This document shows, piece after piece, positions 52,534 to 61,928 of a stretch of DNA of 64,000 nt. The stretch is taken from contig NZ_FOAV01000011.1 of NCBI RefSeq assembly GCF_900109745.1, positions 1 to 64,000 of the forward strand. Direction: 5' to 3'. Position numbers and translations under genes: made by a program. The notes below the pieces were generated by a model, which saw only the letters and a program-made list of their open reading frames with translations, was not told the DNA's origin and did no database searches. This DNA is from Roseateles sp. YR242. Its GTDB lineage: Bacteria; Pseudomonadota; Gammaproteobacteria; Burkholderiales; Burkholderiaceae_C. Every line of letters begins with the position of its first letter. Position 1 is the stretch's first letter.

Positions 52534-53832
52534 ATGAACCAAGACAACAGCATGCCCGCCGGCCATGGCCGGTCGCCCCAGGGAGGCTCCCGGGTCGGAG
52601 GGCGCTTGCGCCGTTGGGTGGGCCTGTGGATGAGCAACGGCCGCAACGAAGGCCCGCCCGACCTGGACGAACTCTGGCGCGACTTCAACCGCAAGCTCTC
52701 CCGCCTGTTCGGTGGGCGCGGTGGCAATGATGGCAACAGCGGCAACAACGGCGGCGGCAGTTCCGGCGGTGGCAACAACTTCCAGCCCGACATGCGCGGC
52801 GCGAGCATCGGCATCAGCCTGGTGATCGGCGTGGTCGTGCTGGGCTGGCTGGCCAGCGGCGTGTTCATCGTCCAGGAAGGCCAGCAGGGCGTGATCACGT
52901 CCTTCGGCAAGTACAGCCGCACGGTGGATGCCGGTATCCAGTACCGCCTGCCGTACCCGTTCCAGGCGCATGAGGTGGTGTCCTTCACCCAGCTGCAATC
53001 CGTGGAAGTGGGCCGCAGCCAGGGGGCCACCACCGGCCTGAAGGATTCGTCCATGCTCACGCAGGACGAAAACATCGTGGATATCCGCTTCACGGTGCAA
53101 TACCGCCTGAAGGACTCCCGCGACTACCTGTTCGAGAACGTCGATGCCAACGAAGCGGTGGTGCAGGCCTCCGAGTCGGCCGTGCGCGAGATCGTGGGGC
53201 GCAGCACCATGGACTCCGTGCTGTACGAACAGCGCGACGCCATCGCCATCGACCTCAGCAAGTCCATCCAGGTTCAGCTGGACCGTCTGAAGACCGGCAT
53301 CCAGGTCATCAACGTCAACGTGAACGGCGTGCAGCCGCCGGAACCGGTGCAGGCCGCCTTCGACGACGCCTTCCGTGCCACGGCAGACCGCGAGCGTCTG
53401 AAGAACGAGGGCGAAGCCTACGCCAACAACGTGATTCCGCGGGCCCAGGGCCAGGCGGCGCGTGTGCGCGAAGAAGCCGAGGGTTATCGCGCCAAGGTGG
53501 TGTCCACCGCCGAAGGTGACGCCGACCGCTTCCGCAGCGTGTTGACCGAATACCAGCGCGCCCCCGGCGTGACCCGTGACCGGCTCTACATCGATGCCAT
53601 GCGCGAGGTGTACACCAACGTCACCAAGGTGATGGTGGACAGCCGCAATAACTCCAACCTGTTGTACCTCCCGCTGGACAAGCTGGTGCAGCAGCAGGGG
53701 TCCGGCTCGGTGACCACCAGCACGCCCACACCCATCGCCCCGCAAGATCCGACAACGGGAGGCAGCACCGTGCTGACCCCTGACGTCCGCTCGCGCGAGA
53801 ACCTGCGCAGCCGCGACCGCGACGGCCGTTGA
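52534..53832 (+). CDS. hflK: FtsH protease modulator HflK
   Basis: This 432-residue SPFH-domain membrane protein forms with HflC the large cage that surrounds FtsH. A Gly/Asn-rich cytoplasmic N-terminus (GGRGGNDGNSGNNGGGSSGG) precedes one span (about 89-108, GISLVIGVVVLGWLASGVFI). The SPFH domain has VQEGQQGVITSFGKYSRTVD and GIQYRLPYPFQAHEVV, and a long coiled coil follows (DDAFRATADRERLKNEGEAY and onward). The ATG at 52534 follows AGGAT at good spacing; an ATG upstream at 52468 overlaps hflX. It is 20 bp ahead of hflC. Confidence 0.94.
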   Translation: MNQDNSMPAGHGRSPQGGSRVGGRLRRWVGLWMSNGRNEGPPDLDELWRDFNRKLSRLFGGRGGNDGNSGNNGGGSSGGGNNFQPDMRGASIGISLVIGVVVLGWLASGVFIVQEGQQGVITSFGKYSRTVDAGIQYRLPYPFQAHEVVSFTQLQSVEVGRSQGATTGLKDSSMLTQDENIVDIRFTVQYRLKDSRDYLFENVDANEAVVQASESAVREIVGRSTMDSVLYEQRDAIAIDLSKSIQVQLDRLKTGIQVINVNVNGVQPPEPVQAAFDDAFRATADRERLKNEGEAYANNVIPRAQGQAARVREEAEGYRAKVVSTAEGDADRFRSVLTEYQRAPGVTRDRLYIDAMREVYTNVTKVMVDSRNNSNLLYLPLDKLVQQQGSGSVTTSTPTPIAPQDPTTGGSTVLTPDVRSRENLRSRDRDGR

Positions 53833-53852
53833 ACGAAGGGGAGCACCACACA

Positions 53853-54749
53853 ATGAATCGCATCGTTTCCGTCGTCCTCGGCCTGCTGATCATCTTCATG
53901 GTGGCCAGTTCCACCCTGTTCGTGGTGGACCAGCGCCAGTTCGCCGTTGTGTACTCGCTGGGCGAGATCAAGGAAGTCGTGACAGAGCCGGGGCTGAAGT
54001 TCAAGCTGCCGCCCCCGCTGCAGAACGTCATCTTCCTGGACCGTCGCATCCAGACGCTGGACAGCCCGGACACCCGCCCCATCTTCACGGCTGAGAAGAA
54101 GAGCCTGGTGATCGACTGGCTGGTGAAGTGGCGCATCGTGGATGCCAAACAGTTCATCCGCAACAGCGGCACGTCCATGCGCAACCTTGAAACCCGCCTG
54201 AGCCCCATCGTGCAGGCCGCACTCAACGAGGAAGTCACCCGCCGCACCGTGCGTGCCGTGCTGGCGACCGAGCGTGAGAAGGTCATGAACGACGTGCGCA
54301 AGCGTCTGGAAGAAGAGGCCAAGCAGTTCGGCATCGAGATCGTGGACGTGCGTGTCAAGCGCGTGGACTTCTCGCCCACCATCACCGAGTCGGTCTACAA
54401 CCGGATGAAGTCGGAGCGCTCGCGCGTGGCCAACGAACTCCGTGCGACCGGCGCGGCCGAAGGCGAAAAGATCAAGGCAGACGCTGACAAGCAGCAGGAC
54501 ATCATCCTGGCTGAGGCCTATCGCGATGCCCAGAAGATCATGGGTGAGGGCGATGCCAAGGCATCGGTGCTGTATGCGGAGGCTTTTGGCCGCGATCCCA
54601 ACTTCGCGCAGTTCTACCGCTCGCTCGAAGCCTACCGGTCGTCCTTCCGCAAGAAGAGCGACGTGATCGTCGTGGACCCGTCGTCCGACTTCTTCAAGGC
54701 GATGCGGGGGGCGGGCGCCAGTGCGGCACCGGCCGCGCCGCGCAAGTAA
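53853..54749 (+). CDS. hflC: FtsH protease modulator HflC
   Basis: This 298-residue partner of HflK has one span (about 2-22, NRIVSVVLGLLIIFMVASST). The SPFH domain has VVDQRQFAVVYSLGEIKEVV and TEPGLKFKLPPPLQNVIFLD. A coiled coil follows (KSERSRVANELRATGAAEGE), and the end is FGRDPNFAQFYRSLEAYR. The ATG at 53853 follows AAGGGGAG; 53829 is an out-of-family upstream codon inside the hflK end. HflKC holds FtsH and restrains degradation of membrane proteins. Confidence 0.95.
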   Translation: MNRIVSVVLGLLIIFMVASSTLFVVDQRQFAVVYSLGEIKEVVTEPGLKFKLPPPLQNVIFLDRRIQTLDSPDTRPIFTAEKKSLVIDWLVKWRIVDAKQFIRNSGTSMRNLETRLSPIVQAALNEEVTRRTVRAVLATEREKVMNDVRKRLEEEAKQFGIEIVDVRVKRVDFSPTITESVYNRMKSERSRVANELRATGAAEGEKIKADADKQQDIILAEAYRDAQKIMGEGDAKASVLYAEAFGRDPNFAQFYRSLEAYRSSFRKKSDVIVVDPSSDFFKAMRGAGASAAPAAPRK

Positions 54750-54881
54750 CGGGTGTTGATCACAGGCTTTGTCGCGGGCCTTAATGACGGGCCTTGAGCC
54801 CCACGCCCAGACGCTGAGTCCGGGCAAAAACCTCAAAAGGACCAGGCAGGCACCGGGAGGTGCCTGCGCCTGACCCCCTCC

Positions 54882-55073
54882 ATGAACGGCAACACCTGGC
54901 TGGCGGCGCTGGCGTTGATGCTGGTGGCGGAAGGGCTGATGCCCTTTCTGAACCCGTCTGCCTGGCGCGACTTCTTCAACAAGCTGTTGGCACTGAGCGA
55001 CGGCCAGATCCGCTTCATCGGCTTGGCCAGCGTGGCCTGCGGGGTGGTGCTGCTGGTGCTGGTCTGGGGCTGA
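54882..55073 (+). CDS. DUF2065 small membrane protein
   Basis: This 63-residue protein, MNGNTWLAALALMLVAEGLM and onward, has two predicted spans (about 5-22 and about 44-62) joined by FLNPSAWRDFFNKLLALSDG, the DUF2065 (YjeT-like) pattern. The function is unknown. It sits between hflC and hisZ/purA, the conserved location in proteobacteria. An upstream gap of 130 bp holds no clear terminator. Confidence 0.88.
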   Translation: MNGNTWLAALALMLVAEGLMPFLNPSAWRDFFNKLLALSDGQIRFIGLASVACGVVLLVLVWG

Positions 55074-55143
55074 ACCGTGTGGAAATACCGCCGGGAGCCT
55101 GTCCAGGTTCTCGGTGGATGACCCCAGCATGCGCGGTCGGCGG

Positions 55144-55171
55144 TTCCGGCTTCGCTCGACCCCGGTACAAT
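55144..55171 (+). promoter_or_regulatory. Probable sigma-70 promoter of hisZ-purA
   Basis: TTCCGG, 16 bp, TACAAT, ending 29 bp before the hisZ start. The -10 matches the TACAAT seen before ndk and scpB. The -35 is weak. Confidence 0.45.
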
Positions 55172-55200
55172 GCCGTTTTTAACCCCCTCCCTGAACGTCC

Positions 55201-57743
<2,543 letters not shown>

Positions 57744-57788
57744 GCCTTTTTCCCCTTTCTCTATCTGTTTCTCTGAGGAGCCCTCCCC

Positions 57789-58310
57789 ATGTTGACCGAC
57801 GACGGCAAGCATCTGTATGTGTCGTGGGACGAATACCACTTGCTGATCGAACGCCTGGCATTGAAGGTGCACGCTTCGGGCTGGGAATTCGATCAGATCC
57901 TGTGCCTGGCACGTGGTGGCATGCGTCCTGGCGACGTGCTGTCGCGGGTATTCGACAAGCCGCTGGGCATCATGTCGACCAGCTCCTACCGGGCGGAAGC
58001 CGGCACCATCCAGGGCCGCCTGGACATTGCCAAGTACATCACCATGCCCAAGGGCGAACTGGCGGGCCGGGTGCTGCTGGTGGATGACCTGGCAGATTCG
58101 GGCGTGACGCTGAAGGCCGTGGTTGAGCGGCTGCGTGGTATGCCATCGATCAAGGAACTGCGCTCGGCCGTGATCTGGACGAAGAATGTCTCGACCTACA
58201 CGCCGGACTATTACGTCGAGTTGCTGACGACCAGCCCCTGGATCCATCAGCCGTTCGAGGACTACGACTCGCTGCGGCCGGACGCCCTGGCGAAGAAGTT
58301 CGCGATCTGA
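57789..58310 (+). CDS. Purine phosphoribosyltransferase (Gpt/hypoxanthine type)
   Basis: This 173-residue type I phosphoribosyltransferase has the PRPP-binding loop VLLVDDLADSGVTLKAVVER (about 96-115) and the substrate-side block ILCLARGGMRPGDVLSRVFD. The C-terminal WIHQPFEDYDS is typical of the xanthine/hypoxanthine group. It follows purA by 45 bp with a GAGGAG ribosome site, so purine salvage is likely; the base preference (guanine, hypoxanthine or xanthine) is not shown. A strong terminator closes the run. Confidence 0.9.
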   Translation: MLTDDGKHLYVSWDEYHLLIERLALKVHASGWEFDQILCLARGGMRPGDVLSRVFDKPLGIMSTSSYRAEAGTIQGRLDIAKYITMPKGELAGRVLLVDDLADSGVTLKAVVERLRGMPSIKELRSAVIWTKNVSTYTPDYYVELLTTSPWIHQPFEDYDSLRPDALAKKFAI

Positions 58311-58362
58311 GATCGCCCCAACCGTTGGCGACCGACCTCTCTGTGGGAGGGGCTGGTGACAC

Positions 58363-58391
58363 GGGCGGCCATGAGGGCCATGAGGGCCATG
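58363..58391. repeat. GGCCATGAG tandem triplet
   Basis: Three copies of a 9-bp unit (GGCCATGAG/GGCCATGAC) lie between the phosphoribosyltransferase stop and its terminator. They are noncoding. Confidence 0.8.
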
Positions 58392-58403
58392 ACGGTAATG
58401 AGA

Positions 58404-58430
58404 ATGGGCAGCTTCGGCTGCCCATTTTTC
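58404..58430 (+). terminator. Rho-independent terminator with UUCG loop
   Basis: ATGGGCAGC-TTCG-GCTGCCCAT is followed by TTTTTC. The nine-pair stem, extra-stable UUCG tetraloop and T-run make this the clearest terminator in the window. It ends the hisZ-purA-phosphoribosyltransferase run. Confidence 0.93.
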
Positions 58431-58537
58431 TTTGGTGCGTGCGGCGCTTGCGTGGCCCGCGTCCTGCACGTTGAGCCTGCATTTTTGCTAGTACGCAGGG
58501 AGGCGGCAGGTCCACTGAAGAGAGTGTTTCTCTCTGC

Positions 58538-61519
58538 ATGGAAGTCTCCCTCATGTTTGTGCCGTGTTCAGCACCCTTCAGTGTCGTCGCTAGCGATCTG
58601 TATCTGCCTGATTCCTTCGAGCCACCGCCTCCGGCAGTAGCCATGCCGCCGGCCGACCCGACCTGGCTGCACTACAGGCCCGACAAGGAAAATCCCAGGC
58701 TCCCGTTTGCCGAGTTCATGAAAACCACGGCGTTCAAGGACATCCAGCAGCAGTTCCTGGGCAATGTGGATCGTTGCGAATTGTTCGCCGCTCAGCACTT
58801 CAGTCGCGACGAGGCAGACGCGATTCGAGAGGGTTTCGCGGCATTCCGATACAAGCTGATGGAGGAGGATGGTCTATCGTGGATCGGTATCGATTGCCTG
58901 CCTGTTCTGTACGGAATTGGCAAGCAGAGCTTCGACAGTTTCTGCATGCTGTTGCATCACCCTGCCATCGAGCTGAACGTGCGCAAGACGGCACTGCGGG
59001 AGCTGGCCTCTCAGGTCAAGACCTGCATGTCGACCGGGCCTGCTTTCATCCATGCACTGATGCAGGTGCAGCGGCCCGACGGGACGCTGCGAGGTCAGTA
59101 TTGGCAGGTGCTTCAAGAGCTGATGGATGAGGTGGTGCGCAAGTTCGTCCGGACCGTGTGGGAAGACCGCAAAGGGGATGACATCGAACTCATGGAAACC
59201 CATCTTGTCAATCGCTTCCGGCTGGAGCTGCGCCTGCCGGGCGCCCTCCCAAAAGACGTGGTGAGCGAGGCGCTCAACCTGGTTTCGCCGGAAGAGGTCC
59301 GGGAGTGTGCCGAGCTGCTGCTGCGCGACTGTCGCCCCGCCACGGTGGCGCTGGCGCTGGCAGGCCGGTATCGCGAGCGGCTGCTTGACCGGACTGCGGA
59401 GTTGCTGGGGACGGCGTCCTCGCAGATTGATCTGGCCGATCAGACGCATATGAGTCGGCTGCTGGCTGCGGCAAGGGAATTGGCCCCCACCTTCCAAGGC
59501 ACCTCGCTGAACAGTCTGATCAAGGAGGACGTCGATAACGGCACCTTCTGCTGGCGTGCGGACGACTCCCTGGTGGCCTATGACCTGCTTCAAGAGCTGG
59601 AGAAGCAGGGTTTGATTCAGCGACCGGAGTTGGGCACCCTGCTGCTGTCGGAATCATCCAACACGCCGTGGGCCCTGCGGCACGTGGACCGACGGCTGGT
59701 CTATCTGCAGGAGTACTTCCCGTCGGCGGGTGAGACCGGGATGCTGGAGGGTGTGCGAGTGGAGCACCTGCTGCTGGCGAAGCCGCAGCGCGACGAGGCG
59801 GCCTATCGGCGACTGGTCGATACCGTCCTGGAGGCAGAGTCGCCGCAGGCCTTGATGAGATTTCCGATAGAGGCTCTGGGCAGCGCTGAGCAGGCCGGGC
59901 ATCTTCTACGCCGTCTGGGTCCTGACCGATCAAAGAACTGGTTGGATCTTCAGCGTTTGCAGGAGGATGTCATAGGCCACTTGCTGACCGCTGCGACGCA
60001 GGATGGCCATGCGGCGATTGTCCAGGCCATTTTCAAGCGGCAGTCGGGTCGCAATCCCATGTGGTTCCTCGCGCAATGCGGCGGGCCGAGCATCCTGCCC
60101 CAGGCATTTTCGAGCGGATCGGGGGACACGTTCGTCGCGTGGGCCGAAATGAGCCGACGCGCAGTGTCGGTGATGCCTGCTTCTACCTTGAAGGTGCTTC
60201 TGGAGGACGCCCGGGGCAACTCGCTGGTGTCTCAGGTATTAATGAAGAGCGATGTTCTGGCGCTGAGCGCCTTGCTGGACTTGATCGAGCAAGGACAGGC
60301 GTGTGGGAAGTTCAAGGGGCATGAATATGCCGGCCTTCTCCTGGCGCCTATCCAGGAAGCGATGGCTGAGGGTCGCGTGGAACACCTGAAGGTCCTGGGG
60401 GCTCATGCCCTGCAGGGTGCCAGCCGCAATTGGCTGACTGCGTTGACGCTGCAGCCACTGCTGGAAGGCCCAAACCTGTGGCAGGGGTGCCTGGGTGCTG
60501 TAAACGGGCAAAGCGTGGAAGCTGTGCGATGGTTCAAATCTGTGGTTATTCAAGCGGGCGAAGCCCGCTACCTGACCCCATTGCAGGCGGGCATGCTGTT
60601 GTGCGGCAAGCCTACCTCGATCTCGGCCCAGGCGGTGGCTGCTGGTGTTGGCGACCATGCAGTCCTTGCGGAGGTCTTGGATGGCGTGGTGAAGGCGGCA
60701 CACCGAGGCTGGGTCACTCCAAAGCAGGTAGAGCAAGCGCTCTGTTTGAAAGACTCCAACCAGTTGAGTGGACTGGCCAGCATCATGTTGCAGGTGGGCG
60801 AAAGCTGTGCAGAAGTGTGGACAGATACTGTGATCGCGCTTCATGTCGATCGGCTGTTGACGCCGGATCATGTCGTCTTGCTGCTCGCCTCCCCCTCGGC
60901 CACCGACCCGGAATGGGAGAGGATGACCCCGGGTCTTATAGGAGCCCCGCTGCCCCATTTCCTGTGCTGGTTGGCAGACGAGGAGGCTGAGGCGGCGACA
61001 GCTCAAGGCGCAATCTACCTCGCGCCGGAACATCGCATGGACCACTGGGGCAATGCGCTCATCCGTCTGTTCAAGGCGGGGTGCCTGGAGTCTGCGCAGG
61101 TGGTGGATCTCCTGGCTGGCTGGAATCGTGGTGAGCCTGCCCTGCCGGTGGCCATGCGGCGCGGCAAGCTCACCACCATGGCTGCACTCATGCGCACCTA
61201 CGCTCGGTTCAGGTCGCAAGATCTGATTGATGAGCCGAGATTGGTGGGGTTGCTGCAGGTCTTGCCAAAGTCACCGGCAGGTACGCAGGCGCAGCCGCGA
61301 GTGCCCCTGGAGGCGGTGAGTGACTACGTCTCGGCCGTTGTGCAGATGGCGGTTGAAGGACTATTGAGTGAGCGCGCCAGCGTGAGCCTCATCACGCCTT
61401 ATCTTTCAGAAGAATTTGATGCGGGGGACTTGGCCGCGCGCGAGCGTGCAGTCAAGATGGTGGAGAACGCAGTGCGCAGCAAGGTGGAAAACGCGCCTGT
61501 CCGTCGGAATTCCCGCTGA
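58538..61519 (+). CDS. 993-residue orphan protein, helical with ankyrin-like segments
   Basis: No family is recognised. The protein has no signal peptide and no membrane span. It starts with a Pro-rich stretch (FEPPPPAVAMPPADPTWLHY, about 28-47). It continues with a helical region of about 300 residues containing single cysteines. Then come units that look like degenerate ankyrin or other helical repeats: DGHAAIVQAIFKRQSGRNP, DARGNSLVSQVLMKSDVLAL, EGPNLWQGCLGAVNGQSVEA. Later segments (LAGWNRGEPALPVAMRRGKL, AALMRTYARFRSQDLIDEPR) keep a helical look. Size, helical repeats and lack of relatives nearby would fit a secreted effector or a large scaffold protein, but there is no secretion gene close by. 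The start is uncertain (58538, 58553 or 58643). It stands alone between two terminators. Confidence 0.7.
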   Translation: MEVSLMFVPCSAPFSVVASDLYLPDSFEPPPPAVAMPPADPTWLHYRPDKENPRLPFAEFMKTTAFKDIQQQFLGNVDRCELFAAQHFSRDEADAIREGFAAFRYKLMEEDGLSWIGIDCLPVLYGIGKQSFDSFCMLLHHPAIELNVRKTALRELASQVKTCMSTGPAFIHALMQVQRPDGTLRGQYWQVLQELMDEVVRKFVRTVWEDRKGDDIELMETHLVNRFRLELRLPGALPKDVVSEALNLVSPEEVRECAELLLRDCRPATVALALAGRYRERLLDRTAELLGTASSQIDLADQTHMSRLLAAARELAPTFQGTSLNSLIKEDVDNGTFCWRADDSLVAYDLLQELEKQGLIQRPELGTLLLSESSNTPWALRHVDRRLVYLQEYFPSAGETGMLEGVRVEHLLLAKPQRDEAAYRRLVDTVLEAESPQALMRFPIEALGSAEQAGHLLRRLGPDRSKNWLDLQRLQEDVIGHLLTAATQDGHAAIVQAIFKRQSGRNPMWFLAQCGGPSILPQAFSSGSGDTFVAWAEMSRRAVSVMPASTLKVLLEDARGNSLVSQVLMKSDVLALSALLDLIEQGQACGKFKGHEYAGLLLAPIQEAMAEGRVEHLKVLGAHALQGASRNWLTALTLQPLLEGPNLWQGCLGAVNGQSVEAVRWFKSVVIQAGEARYLTPLQAGMLLCGKPTSISAQAVAAGVGDHAVLAEVLDGVVKAAHRGWVTPKQVEQALCLKDSNQLSGLASIMLQVGESCAEVWTDTVIALHVDRLLTPDHVVLLLASPSATDPEWERMTPGLIGAPLPHFLCWLADEEAEAATAQGAIYLAPEHRMDHWGNALIRLFKAGCLESAQVVDLLAGWNRGEPALPVAMRRGKLTTMAALMRTYARFRSQDLIDEPRLVGLLQVLPKSPAGTQAQPRVPLEAVSDYVSAVVQMAVEGLLSERASVSLITPYLSEEFDAGDLAARERAVKMVENAVRSKVENAPVRRNSR

Positions 61520-61735
61520 TGCCCACGCGAAGTGCTGCCGGACCAGGAGATATTTGTGCGGGGTTCCCTGCGGCGTGGCGTGCAAAGGCGTGGTGCTTGA
61601 TAACGACCCGACGATAGCGCCCCGATAGCGCCCCGATAGCGGCTCAATAGCACCCCAACGGCGTCCTGATGACGATAGCGCCACGCAACAGTGATGCTGA
61701 AAGCGTGGCGCCAAAAATAGTGGCGCAGAAATGAG
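61520..61735. other. Intergenic stretch with short CGATAGCGCCC repeats
   Basis: No gene is seen. Three close copies of CGATAGCGCCC (about 61612-61642) and looser copies (GGCTCAATAGCACCCC, GACGATAGCGCCACG) lie here. A dyad with CGTGGCGCCA and TGGCGC arms is at about 61704-61726. Confidence 0.55.
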
Positions 61736-61759
61736 AAAGGCCAGCTTGCGCTGGCCTTT
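61736..61759. terminator. Bidirectional terminator-like hairpin beside tRNA-Leu
   Basis: AAAGGCCAGC-ttgc-GCTGGCCTTT is a ten-pair perfect stem located just beyond the 3' end of the minus-strand tRNA. It can end the tRNA transcript on the minus strand and the 993-residue gene's transcript on the plus strand, though T-runs are short. Confidence 0.75.
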
Positions 61760-61766
61760 CGGAATA

Positions 61767-61851
<85 letters not shown>

Positions 61852-61928
61852 AAGGTCAAAAATCACTGCTTTGCTTCTCTAAACTGAGAAACACCGAGAA
61901 CATGCGGTGAACAAGGAGCGCCAATGAG

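Noticed and set aside
58538-58643. A hrp/PIP-type promoter box (TTCG-N16-TTCG) before the 993-residue gene
   Set aside because: Only one TTCG, part of the terminator loop, is found in the upstream region, so the effector idea gets no support from the promoter.
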